39,418 bases of DNA, from contig JAKITT010000022.1 of the NCBI GenBank assembly GCA_021647945.1, positions 1-39,418 on the forward strand, written 5' to 3'. The notes under the pieces were generated by a model. It did no database searches. It was not told where the DNA came from and worked only from the letters and a program-made list of their open reading frames with translations. The position numbers were made by a program, and so were the translations under genes. This document shows, piece by piece, positions 23,141 to 37,014 of the stretch (its first letter is position 1; the number at the start of each line of letters is the position of its first letter). The DNA comes from Candidatus Polarisedimenticolaceae bacterium (lineage in GTDB: Bacteria; Pseudomonadota; Gammaproteobacteria; Chromatiales; Chromatiaceae).

Positions 23141-23212
23141 TTAGGCTCTCCTTATCTCCCTAATCTGATTAGAAGCATAGGTGTTTTCAGGCGTGAAAGC
23201 ACTGGAAATACG

Positions 23213-23241
23213 TGTAGGGCAGGCGTAGAACCTGCCCTACA
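23213..23241. repeat. REP-like perfect hairpin between thiC and the Uma2 gene
   Basis: TGTAGGGCAGG and CCTGCCCTACA form a perfect 11-bp stem with a 7-base loop (CGTAGAA). It lies 10 bases after the thiC stop. It begins with GTAGG like the REPs elsewhere and lacks a T-tract, so it is a REP that may also shape the thiC 3' end. Confidence 0.6.
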
Positions 23242-23250
23242 GCGACACCA

Positions 23251-25176
<1,926 letters not shown>

Positions 25177-25179
25177 TCA

Positions 25180-25265
25180 GGCATCTCTGAATAAGTCATG
25201 ATTGTTTTAGCTGAGCTTTAGCGAATCTTACGCTTTAGCACAACCAGACTTATATCAAAGACGCC
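25180..25265 (-). repeat. 86-base MITE-like element with degenerate inverted ends
   Basis: The ends read GGCATCTCTGAATAAGTC and, inverted, GGCGTCTTTGATATAAGTC. The centre (TTTAGCTGAGCTTTAGCG, AATCTTACGCTTTAGC) is shared with the decayed copy at 320-392, and the left end with the mini-elements at 14101 and 27337. It sits in the 332-base gap between the divergent thiC and sialidase genes. The rest of that gap must hold both promoters, but no clear boxes were found. Confidence 0.65.
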
Positions 25266-25472
25266 TTAACCGGATTGCATTGGATAAATTTTGACGGTCA
25301 GTTTAACCTCCGCAACAAGATAAGTGGAGTATTTCCACGACAACCCAGTGGTGAACACTCAACACGGTATGAGTTAGCACCCTTTTTTGCCTGCACAATA
25401 GTCAACAAAACATATCTATCGGGTGGTCACAAAAAAGTTGTCCACCCTATATAACAGAGCACCCATAACACC

Positions 25473-26735
25473 ATGGCACTACCTCGTTCACTCTCTTTGG
25501 CTTTGATTCTTGTGGCGCTCTGCGCCGCACTCTGGCGGTTGCCTGCACCGCTGGAATATCAATTTCAGCAGAGCATAATTAACCCAGTGAAAAACAGGCC
25601 TCTATTTAGCCAGCACTTTGCCTCAACGGGTATCACCGCTCGGGTACACGCCCCCTCTGTTGTCGAGATGAGTGACGGCCGTCTGCTGGCCACGTGGTTT
25701 GCCGGAAGTCGTGAAGGGGCCAAAGATGTTGAGATTCATGGTGCCTATTTTGATCCGACCGAGGAGAGTTGGTCTGCTGAGTTCACCATCACCAGTCCCA
25801 CTCAAACGCAGCTGAGTCGGCGCTATATTCGCAAGGTCGGCAACCCGGTCATCACCACCGGGCCAGATGGCCAGCTCTGGCTCTTCTATGTCAGCGTCTC
25901 TATCGGCGGCTGGTCAACCAGCCAGATCAATCTCATTCGTTCTGTCGACTTAGGGGCCAGTTGGAGCCTGCCAAAACGGCTGATCAGCTCACCTGCCTTC
26001 AATCTCAGCACCCTGGTCAAGGGCAACCCATTTCTCTACCAAGATGGCACGTTAGGTCTGCCTGCCTACCATGAGTTGGCTGCCAAATTTGGTGAGATTT
26101 TGCGCATCTCAGCCGAGGGCGACGTGATCGGCAAAAAGCGTCTGGCCGTTGGCAGATACTCACTCCAGCCCGTAGTGCTGATTGAAGATGAAAAACGGGC
26201 GCAAATATATCAACGTTACGCCGGTGAGAAGGTGCCTTATCAGCTGTGGGGCCAATCGACCGATAGCGGTGGCCTGCGCTGGAGTCGACCTGAACAGATC
26301 GCCATCCCCAACCCCAATTCGGCACTCACTGGTCTGCGAGATGCACAACGCATGCTACTGGTGCTCAACGATACCGATGATCGGCGTGATCGCCTCTCAC
26401 TTGAGATCAGCACAGATAATGGACTGAATTGGCAGAACCGTTTTACCTTTGAAGACCGCGCCAAACTCACCGCCAATCATCCCAGCAAAGAGGCCGTTCT
26501 AAAGATACTCGGCGATGACCTTTTACAGATGGGGCTACCCGCAGGGGAGGGTCTGGCGCAGTTACAGCAGCAGATCGGCCAACAGATCTGCAAAGGTCAG
26601 CAGTGTACCTTCCAGTATGACTACCCCTACATGGTGCGCAGCCGCAATGGTGACTACCACCTGCTCTACACCTGGAATCGCAGCCTGATCAAACATATCC
26701 GTTTTAATGATGCATGGCTGGAGCAACTGCAATGA
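25473..26735 (+). CDS. Sialidase-like (BNR-repeat) exported protein
   Basis: The 420-residue protein has an N-terminal hydrophobic segment (about 4-20; signal peptide or anchor) and a six-bladed sialidase-type fold. Visible parts are the Arg-containing first strand ITARVHAPSVVEMSDGRLLA, TWFAGSREGAKDVEI, and Asp-box-like motifs SVDLGASWSLPK, STDSGGLRWSRP and STDNGLNWQNR. Near the end come QYDYPYMVRSRNGDYHLLYTW and SLIKHIRF, typical of this family of bacterial BNR proteins. True sialic acid cleavage is not established; the substrate may be another surface glycan. Its stop overlaps the ATG of a membrane protein gene (ATGA), so the two are translationally coupled. Confidence 0.82.
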   Translation: MALPRSLSLALILVALCAALWRLPAPLEYQFQQSIINPVKNRPLFSQHFASTGITARVHAPSVVEMSDGRLLATWFAGSREGAKDVEIHGAYFDPTEESWSAEFTITSPTQTQLSRRYIRKVGNPVITTGPDGQLWLFYVSVSIGGWSTSQINLIRSVDLGASWSLPKRLISSPAFNLSTLVKGNPFLYQDGTLGLPAYHELAAKFGEILRISAEGDVIGKKRLAVGRYSLQPVVLIEDEKRAQIYQRYAGEKVPYQLWGQSTDSGGLRWSRPEQIAIPNPNSALTGLRDAQRMLLVLNDTDDRRDRLSLEISTDNGLNWQNRFTFEDRAKLTANHPSKEAVLKILGDDLLQMGLPAGEGLAQLQQQIGQQICKGQQCTFQYDYPYMVRSRNGDYHLLYTWNRSLIKHIRFNDAWLEQLQ

Positions 26736-27307
26736 TCGGCTGGATACTCTCTGCACTCACCCTGGCCAGTTTGGTTTTTCTGTTACTACCACGCAGATCC
26801 AATCCACTTATTTTGATTGCGCTCATTGCCGCTTGTTTGTTGCCACTTTTTTACAACCTATCCGCTGCCGAATATTTCCGTGGTTTTTTTGGTGATCTCT
26901 CACTCACCACACAGCTGCTACTTTATGGTGCACTGTTCAGCCGTTTCACGGGAGCCCCCCTCTACAACTGTTGTGAAAAGTGGACACTCTTTAGCCTGAT
27001 CGCTATCACCGGCGCACTCTTCTACCCATTTGCCCTCGGCCTCACCTACACCGACCCCTACATCTGGGGGTTTAGTAGCTATCTGATGTTGGCAATCGTG
27101 GTGACATTAGCGCTGCTGGCTTGGCAGCGCCGCTGGTATTTCAGCACATTGATCATCAGTGTGGCACTACTCGGCTGGAGTTTTGGCCTGCTAGAGTCAC
27201 GCAACCTGTGGGACTATCTGCTTGATCCTGCGATCTTTATCTATACGGCCATGGGTTGCCTGATCAAGCTGTTTACGACCTATTTGCAGCGAGCTAAAAA
27301 AAAGTAA
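26732..27307 (+). CDS. Polytopic inner membrane protein coupled to the sialidase-like gene
   Basis: From ATG 26732 the protein has 191 residues and about six hydrophobic segments (roughly 2-20, 25-42, 58-72, 88-106, 115-135 and 138-156), ending in the basic tail LQRAKKK. No catalytic motif is visible. The ATGA overlap with the sialidase-like gene points to a joint function, perhaps anchoring or export. I do not recognise the family by name. An upstream in-frame ATG at 26714 inside the previous gene is less likely. Confidence 0.75.
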   Translation: MIGWILSALTLASLVFLLLPRRSNPLILIALIAACLLPLFYNLSAAEYFRGFFGDLSLTTQLLLYGALFSRFTGAPLYNCCEKWTLFSLIAITGALFYPFALGLTYTDPYIWGFSSYLMLAIVVTLALLAWQRRWYFSTLIISVALLGWSFGLLESRNLWDYLLDPAIFIYTAMGCLIKLFTTYLQRAKKK

Positions 27308-27336
27308 TCAGAATATCCCTCCCACTCCAACAGTCT

Positions 27337-27380
27337 GGGAGAGCCCTGAACAAACCATGTCTTATTCAGAGGTTCCCTAG
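27337..27380. repeat. CTAG-type mini-element copy
   Basis: GGGAGAGCCCTGAACAA and TTATTCAGAGGTTCCC are imperfect inverted ends, the right one followed by CTAG-like sequence. It belongs with the copies at 14101 and 535. It lies in the 422-base gap before the PKD gene, which otherwise shows no gene. Confidence 0.55.
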
Positions 27381-27729
27381 GCGAAAAGTCGTCACCGTGA
27401 GCCCCTCCACCCTCTAATCTCCATAGCAAAACCACCACTGGGTGTAGTTCCATTCCGTTTTGTGACCCCGCCCAGGAATGCAAGTCCTATTTGTGAGCTG
27501 ATCGTGGTACTGCCTGAATAGCAGTCACATATCATCACCCTCGTCGACAACGCAGCTTCTGAAAAGTGACGCCATCTTTAGTAGAGGGGCAACTAACAAA
27601 TTGGAAGCAGTTTTCCAGGAAACATGCACTTTAACAAAATAGCGGGAGCAGCCTAGTAGGCCGTTCCCTGCATATTTAAGTATGTCCGCATATTAATTGC
27701 GGCTACATCCCCACTTAAGGAAGAGATTG

Positions 27730-29925
<2,196 letters not shown>

Positions 29926-29954
29926 ACTTCGATAAACCTTCCGATAAGCTGGCA

Positions 29955-29982
29955 GGGGAGGAGGTAACTCCTCCCCTTTTTT
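29955..29982 (+). terminator. Rho-independent terminator after the PKD gene
   Basis: GGGGAGGAG pairs perfectly with CTCCTCCCC around GTAA, followed by six T. It lies 30 bases after the PKD stop. Confidence 0.95.
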
Positions 29983-30216
29983 ATCCGCACATTCGGGGAC
30001 TAAGATAGAGGTTTCACTTACCAACATTGTTGATGCAGCTAGACCATCACATAAATCCATCAACGCCACCGATAGCTTAATTAGTTACACATCTAGCCGA
30101 CTGATCACCCCCCCCACACCCCATCCCATCTTGCAATATACTGAATTCTATCGAACTATAAGGGTTCCACCATATTTTATGGTAAGAGAATAGGACACGA
30201 TAGGCTGCTAGATAGA

Positions 30217-33200
30217 ATGGACAAACTTACCCATATCAAAGGTTTCATCCCATTTGTCGCGGTGATCTTCCTCAATGCGATGGTCGATCTTGGACACAAG
30301 ATCATCGTGCAAAATACGGTATTCAAAATCTACGATGGCACCACTCAGGTGATTCTGACTGCCATCGTCAACAGCCTGATCCTGCTGCCGTTCATTCTGC
30401 TCTACACACCCAGCGGTTATCTGGCCGACCGTTTCCGCAAGCCACGTATCATGCAGATCACGGCGGCCGTCGCCGTGGTGCTAACCCTGCTAATCACCCT
30501 CTGCTACTACCAGGGCTGGTTTGAACTCGCCTTTGCGATGACCTTTCTGCTGGCGGCTCAGAGTGCCATCTACTCGCCATCAAAGTACGGCTATATCCGT
30601 GAGATCGCCGGTAAAGATCGGCTGGCCCGAGCCAATGGCGTGGTGCAGGCAGCGACCATTGTCGCCATCCTCACCGGCATTTTTCTCTTCTCCATTCTGT
30701 TTGAGACGATGTTGGCAGGCAGGAGCTACAGCAGCGAGGCAGAGTTGATCCGCGAGATTGCTCCGGTGGGCTGGATTCTGGTCGCCTGCATGGTGCTGGA
30801 GCTGATCATGGCGCTACGCGTGCCAACCCTGGAGGAGCCCACCGCCCCACCCTTTGATTGGTCACGATACCTAAAAGGCGGCTACCTGAAGAGCAACCTC
30901 ACCACGCTGTGGGAGAAGCCGACTATCTGGCTCTCCATCATCGGCCTTGCGGTCTTCTGGGGGGTATCACAGGTGGTGCTGGCCACCTTCCCCGCCTACG
31001 CCAAAGAGCATCTGGAGGTGACCAATACCATCATCATTCAGGGGCTGCTCGCCTGCTCTGGCCTCGGCATTGTGATCGGCTCCCTGATCGCCGGAAAGGT
31101 CTCCGACCGTTATATTGAGACCGGGCTGATCCCCATCGGTGCGATGGGCATTGTCATCACATTGGGGCTCATAACGGCACTGCCATCACTGCCACTGCTG
31201 GGCATTAACATCCTCTTCTTTGGCATCTTTGGCGGCCTCTTCATCATCCCGCTCAATGCGTTGATTCAGTTCCACGCCCGTGAGGCGGAGCTGGGCACCG
31301 TGCTAGCAGGCAACAACCTAATCCAGAACATCGTCATGCTCGGCCTACTTGGCATGACGGTGCTCTTCGCCTTCACCGGTTTCAGCAGCACACTATTGCT
31401 CAATCTGGTCGCTCTGGTGGCGCTGGTGGGTACGCTCTACACCCTCTGGCGGCTACCACAATCATTGATCCGCTATCTGGTCGGCCTGCTCTTCACCGGC
31501 ATCTACCGCATCCGGGTGGAGGGTTTCCACAACATGCCCTCTCAGGGTGCCGTACTGTTACTCGGCAACCACATCAGCTGGCTCGACTGGGCGATGGTGC
31601 AGATGGCCAGTCCGCGCAGTGTGCATTTTGTGATGCACCGTAAATATTATGAGCTGTGGTACCTGAAGTGGTTTCTCGATCTATTTGGTGTGGTGCCGAT
31701 TGAACGCGGCCGCAGCAAAGAGTCACTCGCCACCGTTAACCAACTGCTCAAACAGGGAAAAGTGGTCTGTCTCTTCCCCGAGGGGGGCATCAGCCGCAGT
31801 GGCCAGTTGGGGCAGTTCAAACACGGTTTTGAGCGCGCTGTGGAGGGGGTCGATGGCGTCATTTTGCCCTTCTATCTGCGCGGTCTGTGGGGCAGCCGCT
31901 TCTCCCGTGCCAGCCTGCGACTTCGTAAACAGCGCCGATCCAGAAAACGGCGTGAGATCATTGTCGCCTTCGGTGAGCCAATCTCCATCAATAGCAAGGC
32001 GGAGCAGGTAAAACGTGCCGTTTTTGACCTCTCCATCGACGCCTGGCAGAGCTATACCGACACCCTGCCACCCCTGCCACTGGCCTGGATCAGACGCTGC
32101 AAAAGACATAGCCGAGGTGCCTCTATCTCTGAGGCAGGCAGAGGGGGGCGCAGCCTCACCCGCCGTCAGGCACTGGTCATAAGTCTCGGTTATGCACAAC
32201 ATATCCGTCGTCTATCTTCAGCCCAGCAGGTGGGGCTGCTTCTGCCGGTTGGGTACGACGGGCTGCTAGCCAACATGGCGGTGCTGATGTGCGGCAAAAC
32301 AGTGGTCAACCTACAGGCCGACCGACTCGACCTACAGCTCGCGCAAGCGGGGGTGAAAGAGGTGATCACCGCCGAGCAGCTGGCGCTGCCAGAGGGGGTG
32401 CAACCGATCATGCTGCCGCAACTACAGAGCAGCCACCTCGGCAAGGCGATCATCTGGGCCGCCACTTTTCTACCCGCATCACTGATCTACCGGCTCTTTG
32501 GCAGACCGGTCACCATTGATGATCCTGCTGCCATCATCTTCAGTCAGCGCAAGAGCGGCCTAAGCGGCGTGGTGCTGAGCCAGAAAAACATCCATGGCAA
32601 CATCAAACAGGTCTCCGATGTATTGGATACCCGCCGCAAAGATATTGTGCTGGCAACGCTGCCACTCTCACACGCCTTTGGCCTGACAGTGTCCGGCCTG
32701 CTGCCACTGATTGAGGGGATTCATGTCGTCACCCACCCCGATCCCACCGATGTGCTCACCCTCGCCAAAGCGATCAGCAAAAAACAGATCTCACTGCTCT
32801 GTAGCTCTCCCGCACTGCTTCAGCGCTATCTTGATCACCCCAAAGTCCACCCGTTGATGCTGAAATCACTGCGACTGGTGGTCTCAGGGGATGGTATGCT
32901 GGCAGAAGAAACCCGCTACGCCTTCAGCAGCCAGTTCAACAAGATCATCTATGAAGGTTACGGCACCTCTGAGACCACGCCGGTGGCCACCATCAACATC
33001 CCCGACCGGATCGCACAGGATGACTGGCAGGTGCAGACTGGCCACAAGGTGGGCAGCGTCGGCCAACCACTGCCCGGCAGCAGCATCCATATTGTCGATC
33101 CAGTAACACTGGAGCCGCTCGCCGTTGGTGAAGAGGGGCTGATTCTGGTGGGCGGAACGCAGGTGATGCAGGGTTATCTAAATGACCCTGAAGGCACCGC

Positions 33201-33309
33201 CACAGTCATCATTGAAAAGAGCGGTAGACGTTGGTACAAAAGCGGCGACTATGGCAGATTGGATAGCGACGGCTTCCTCTTCTTGAAGGGCACCTCTATT
33301 AATTCATGA
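30217..33309 (+). CDS. LplT-type MFS / PlsC acyltransferase / degenerate AMP-binding fusion, truncated
   Basis: The 1030-residue protein fuses three parts. Residues about 1-415 are an LplT-like MFS lysophospholipid flippase (GFIPFVAVIFLNAMVDLGHK). Residues about 425-620 are a PlsC acyltransferase, with NHISWLD (NHx4D, about 451) and FPEGGISRSG (about 520). Residues about 640-1030 are an acyl-ACP synthetase-like AMP-binding domain. Full fusions recycle lysophospholipids and run to roughly 1140 residues. Here the ATP-loop TSGSxGxPKG is replaced by SQRKSGLSGV (about 773-783). The protein then stops at LKGTSINS, just after SGDYGRLDSDGFLFLKG, where the family continues with the hinge and C-terminal lid. 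The stop comes from a MITE beginning at 33288. Flippase and acyltransferase may still work; the ligase probably cannot. Confidence 0.88.
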   Translation: MDKLTHIKGFIPFVAVIFLNAMVDLGHKIIVQNTVFKIYDGTTQVILTAIVNSLILLPFILLYTPSGYLADRFRKPRIMQITAAVAVVLTLLITLCYYQGWFELAFAMTFLLAAQSAIYSPSKYGYIREIAGKDRLARANGVVQAATIVAILTGIFLFSILFETMLAGRSYSSEAELIREIAPVGWILVACMVLELIMALRVPTLEEPTAPPFDWSRYLKGGYLKSNLTTLWEKPTIWLSIIGLAVFWGVSQVVLATFPAYAKEHLEVTNTIIIQGLLACSGLGIVIGSLIAGKVSDRYIETGLIPIGAMGIVITLGLITALPSLPLLGINILFFGIFGGLFIIPLNALIQFHAREAELGTVLAGNNLIQNIVMLGLLGMTVLFAFTGFSSTLLLNLVALVALVGTLYTLWRLPQSLIRYLVGLLFTGIYRIRVEGFHNMPSQGAVLLLGNHISWLDWAMVQMASPRSVHFVMHRKYYELWYLKWFLDLFGVVPIERGRSKESLATVNQLLKQGKVVCLFPEGGISRSGQLGQFKHGFERAVEGVDGVILPFYLRGLWGSRFSRASLRLRKQRRSRKRREIIVAFGEPISINSKAEQVKRAVFDLSIDAWQSYTDTLPPLPLAWIRRCKRHSRGASISEAGRGGRSLTRRQALVISLGYAQHIRRLSSAQQVGLLLPVGYDGLLANMAVLMCGKTVVNLQADRLDLQLAQAGVKEVITAEQLALPEGVQPIMLPQLQSSHLGKAIIWAATFLPASLIYRLFGRPVTIDDPAAIIFSQRKSGLSGVVLSQKNIHGNIKQVSDVLDTRRKDIVLATLPLSHAFGLTVSGLLPLIEGIHVVTHPDPTDVLTLAKAISKKQISLLCSSPALLQRYLDHPKVHPLMLKSLRLVVSGDGMLAEETRYAFSSQFNKIIYEGYGTSETTPVATINIPDRIAQDDWQVQTGHKVGSVGQPLPGSSIHIVDPVTLEPLAVGEEGLILVGGTQVMQGYLNDPEGTATVIIEKSGRRWYKSGDYGRLDSDGFLFLKGTSINS

Positions 33310-33466
33310 ATGAGCATATTGAGTCCAAAATATCCAATAGCTGTGTCGCTAAGTAATTATAATAGAACAACTATTACAATCACTTAGCGCCTTGCTCTTG
33401 AAGATTTTGAATCTCATGCCCCAAGGGCACCTGGATCTGTCTCACCCAGAATAAATAGAGGTGCCC
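33288..33466 (+). mobile_element. 179-base MITE at the 3' end of the fusion gene
   Basis: GGGCACCTCTATTAATTC and, inverted, GGGCACCTCTATTTATTC are 18-base terminal repeats with one mismatch. TGAA flanks both sides (33284-33287 and 33467-33470), fitting a 4-base target duplication. Inside lies a nested hairpin, CGCTAAGT (33347-33354) with ACTTAGCG (33382-33389) plus TAATAG / CTATTA. There is no ORF, so it must have moved by another element's transposase. It provides the last codons and stop of the fusion gene and fills most of the gap before the SNF2 gene. Confidence 0.8.
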
Positions 33467-33507
33467 TGAAGTAACAGAGCACAATTGTAGAGTACAAAAA
33501 GCACCCC

Positions 33508-36500
33508 ATGAAACAGAAACAACTACCACTAGCAAGCATCAGAGAGAACTTCAGCGAGAGCTACTACGCACGCGGCAAGTCCTATTTTAAGCAGGGTATG
33601 ATCCTCTCCGTTGAGATTGTCTCTGAGAGTGATGATGAGGTGACACTCACCGCGATGAGCCGAGGCAGCTTCCACGACCACTACACACAACGGATTGATA
33701 TCCAGTGGCTGGACGATGACGATGTCGACATCACTGGCCACTGTAGCTGCCCGATGCGTATCAACTGCAAACATGTGGTCGCCGCCTGTCTACACTACCA
33801 AGCTGAATTTGCACCGACCATCGCAAAAAAGCCTTCGGGCAGTACCTGCATGAACTGGCTGGAGGAGTTCATCAGCAGTGAATCTGAACCAACGCACCCA
33901 GCCGAAAAGGAGTTTATTCTCTACCTGCTTAAACCACTGGGTCAACCGGGCCAGGTCACCGTCAACCTTCTGCTGACACGCCACCTGAAACGGGGTGGCC
34001 TCTCCAAAGGACGCTTGATTAGGCTGGATCAGATCAGCGACAGCTACTATCTGCCCGACTATGCACAGGAGATCGACCAAGAGATCACCTCACTGCTCAG
34101 CGCCTGCCCACAAGCGGGCTGGCATGCGCCCCGCCTCATTGAGGATACCATCGGTTTTACTGCACTCAGCAAAATGGTCGAAAGCGGCCGCTGCCACTGG
34201 GCCAATAGCGCCAACCCACCCCTCCAATATAGCGATGAGCGCCCCCTACATATTGAATGGCAGCAAGATGAGGCGGGGGATGCCCATCTCTCATGCAGCG
34301 TGGTGGGTGGAGGGGTGGTGATATTGACCTCACCACTGCTCTATGTCGATAAAACCGCGCACATCATCGGCCCATTGAGTGGTGCCAACTTCAATAAAAA
34401 ACAGATGAAAAAGCTGCTGCGCCCCATCACCATCCCCGCCTCTCATCTAAATCAATTTAGCCAACAGCTGGTTACAGCACTGCCCCATCGACTGCCTCCC
34501 CCCGTCGAGGTGAAGGTGACAGAGGTCAAAGGAGAAAAGCCGACACCCAGGCTTCTCCTTTCAGCCATTGATGGAGCAGAGAATAGTTTCCATCGCATCT
34601 ACCTCGATTTTCTCTACATGGAGCAGCCCATTGATGCTCTACCAGCTTATGAGATTGAAAGTTTTAATAGAGATGGCGAGCTAATTCAGATCTGGCGTGA
34701 CCTAGCCAAAGAGCAGGCGGCTATTGAGCGCATTGAACAACTTGGCTTTACCGGCATGATCAATGAAAATGGTCGTGGCATCTTTTTCATCAACACCAGC
34801 CAGGGCGGCACGTTAGAAGATATTGATAGCTGGCAGGATTTTCTCGTCAATCAACTACCAATACTACAAGATGAAGGGTGGCAGATTGAGCGGGATGAAC
34901 AGTTCAAGATGGTGTTCCATGAATCGGATCATTGGAGCGCCAATATCGACGGTGACAATGACTGGTTCAATCTACGTTTTGATATTGAGATTAATGGCGA
35001 GAAACGCCCCCTGCTACCGCTGATCACCTCCGTATTAAAACAGTTTGATCGAGATAATCTGCCAGAAGTATTACATCTGCCACTCAAGAGTAACGAATAT
35101 CTGAGCCTACCCAGCAAACAGCTTAAACCGATGCTCGACATCCTCTATGAGCTCTACGATGGCAACAGCCTTGATGAGCATGGTGCACTTCAGATGTCAC
35201 GCTTTGATGCGGGACGCCTGGGTGAATTGGAGTTGCAGAACAGCGAGATGGTGTGGCTTGGCGGCGAATCGCTCCGCGCACTGGGTAAAAAGTTGAATGA
35301 CTTCGATGGCATCCAGCAGATCACCCCACCCGAAGGGCTCAAGGCATCACTGCGCCACTACCAACAGCAAGGTCTCAACTGGTTACAGTTTCTACGTGAA
35401 TACCAATTTGCCGGCATTCTGGCAGATGACATGGGATTAGGAAAAACAGTACAGACACTGGCCCACCTCTTATATGAGAAAGAGCAAGGACGCCTGACCC
35501 AGCCGTGTCTGATCATCGCCCCCACTAGCCTAATGAGTAACTGGCGGCGTGAGGCGGCACAATTCACCCCCGAGCTGAAGGTGCTGATCCTGCAAGGCAG
35601 TGATCGCCGACAACACTTCGATAAAATCGAGCAACATGACCTGATCCTCAGCACTTATCCATTGCTGGTGCGTGATGAGGAGATCCTCATGCAGCACCAC
35701 TTCCACTATCTGGTGCTGGATGAGGCACAGGTGGTGAAGAACCCCAAAGCGAAAGCGGCCAAGATGATCCGCCAGATCAACTGCAACCATCGCCTCTGCC
35801 TCACCGGCACACCGATGGAGAACCATCTCGGTGAACTGTGGGCACTGTTTGATTTTCTGATGCCCGGTTTCCTAGGTGATTCAAAACAGTTCAACACCCT
35901 CTTTCGCACCCCCATCGAGAAACACCGCAACCTTGGACAGCAGCAACGTCTGCGCAAACGGGTCGCCCCCTTTATGTTGCGCCGGAAAAAAGATGAGGTG
36001 GCCAGTGAGCTACCTGCCAAGACAGAGATCATCCGTAGCGTCACACTCGGCAGTCAGCAGGCGGCCCTCTATGAAAGCATCCGTATCGCGATGGATAAAA
36101 AGGTGCGCAAAGCGATCGCCAGCAAAGGGCTCGCTCGCAGCCACATCATGATCCTCGATGCGCTGCTGAAACTGCGCCAATGCTGTTGTGATCCTCAACT
36201 ACTGAAGCTGGCCCAAGCCCAAACGGTGCAAGAGTCAGCCAAACTTGAACTGCTGATGACCCTGCTGCCCGAGATGGTTGAAGAGGGGCGGTGTATCCTG
36301 CTCTTCTCACAGTTCACCCAGATGCTAGGCATCATCGAAGCGCAACTTAACCAGCACAAAATCAGCTACAGCAAACTGACCGGCCAGACCCGCAAACGTG
36401 ACGAAGCGATTGAGCGCTTCAAAAGTGGTGAAGCGGATGTATTCCTAATCAGTCTCAAAGCAGGCGGTGTGGGACTCAACCTCACCGAAGCGGACATCGT

Positions 36501-36750
36501 GATCCACTACGACCCCTGGTGGAACCCCGCTGCCGAAAACCAAGCCACCGACCGCGCCCACCGCATCGGTCAAGACAAAGCCGTCTTCGTCTATAAGTTG
36601 ATTACTGAAAATACGTTGGAGGAGAAGATCTTAGAGATGCAGGCGAGAAAACATGCACTCACCCAGGGTATCTATCAGAAAGGGAGCTCAACGGATGAAG
36701 CGGCATTGAGTAGTAATGACCTGCGAGATCTTTTTGCACCGTTACAGTAG
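33508..36750 (+). CDS. SWIM zinc finger SNF2-family ATPase
   Basis: The 1080-residue protein has an N-terminal SWIM zinc motif (CSCPMRINCKH, CxCx6CxH, about 79-91), a long middle region without recognised motifs, and a SNF2 ATPase in the last ~460 residues. The ATPase shows LADDMGLGKTVQTLAHLL (motif I), LVLDEAQVVKN (a DEAQ form of motif II), LTGTPMENHLGELW, then helicase C motifs LFSQFTQMLGI, LISLKAGGVGLNLT and ATDRAHRIGQDKAVFVYKLI. Such bacterial proteins translocate on double-stranded DNA, and their targets are mostly unknown. It is distinct from RapA in this window. The Shine-Dalgarno is poor. The upstream gap is mainly the MITE, so its promoter may lie inside or next to that element. Confidence 0.93.
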   Translation: MKQKQLPLASIRENFSESYYARGKSYFKQGMILSVEIVSESDDEVTLTAMSRGSFHDHYTQRIDIQWLDDDDVDITGHCSCPMRINCKHVVAACLHYQAEFAPTIAKKPSGSTCMNWLEEFISSESEPTHPAEKEFILYLLKPLGQPGQVTVNLLLTRHLKRGGLSKGRLIRLDQISDSYYLPDYAQEIDQEITSLLSACPQAGWHAPRLIEDTIGFTALSKMVESGRCHWANSANPPLQYSDERPLHIEWQQDEAGDAHLSCSVVGGGVVILTSPLLYVDKTAHIIGPLSGANFNKKQMKKLLRPITIPASHLNQFSQQLVTALPHRLPPPVEVKVTEVKGEKPTPRLLLSAIDGAENSFHRIYLDFLYMEQPIDALPAYEIESFNRDGELIQIWRDLAKEQAAIERIEQLGFTGMINENGRGIFFINTSQGGTLEDIDSWQDFLVNQLPILQDEGWQIERDEQFKMVFHESDHWSANIDGDNDWFNLRFDIEINGEKRPLLPLITSVLKQFDRDNLPEVLHLPLKSNEYLSLPSKQLKPMLDILYELYDGNSLDEHGALQMSRFDAGRLGELELQNSEMVWLGGESLRALGKKLNDFDGIQQITPPEGLKASLRHYQQQGLNWLQFLREYQFAGILADDMGLGKTVQTLAHLLYEKEQGRLTQPCLIIAPTSLMSNWRREAAQFTPELKVLILQGSDRRQHFDKIEQHDLILSTYPLLVRDEEILMQHHFHYLVLDEAQVVKNPKAKAAKMIRQINCNHRLCLTGTPMENHLGELWALFDFLMPGFLGDSKQFNTLFRTPIEKHRNLGQQQRLRKRVAPFMLRRKKDEVASELPAKTEIIRSVTLGSQQAALYESIRIAMDKKVRKAIASKGLARSHIMILDALLKLRQCCCDPQLLKLAQAQTVQESAKLELLMTLLPEMVEEGRCILLFSQFTQMLGIIEAQLNQHKISYSKLTGQTRKRDEAIERFKSGEADVFLISLKAGGVGLNLTEADIVIHYDPWWNPAAENQATDRAHRIGQDKAVFVYKLITENTLEEKILEMQARKHALTQGIYQKGSSTDEAALSSNDLRDLFAPLQ

Positions 36751-37014
36751 AGCCTGCCCCCGGCCTAACGTATTAAATGGGTTGCGATAGCATAACCAAT
36801 AGGTTTTCATTTGGTGCGATACGCTATGCCATTATACCCTACGACTCTCATTTCAGTAAGCAGGGTATTGCCAGATTTTTAAGTTGACACGGCTGAGGGA
36901 TGTGAATAGTGTTTTGGTGAATTATCTGGCGAATATGCCATCATAAGCATTTATCCCTCGTGCGCAGCATGGGGCATAAATGTCTGTTGGACTAAGCCGC
37001 CACTCGGTATCTAC

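Noticed and set aside
36760-36840. Integron attC-like site (GCCTAAC near 36764)
   Set aside because: No matching GTTRRRY partner at the right distance, no integrase or gene cassette, and only weak pairing.
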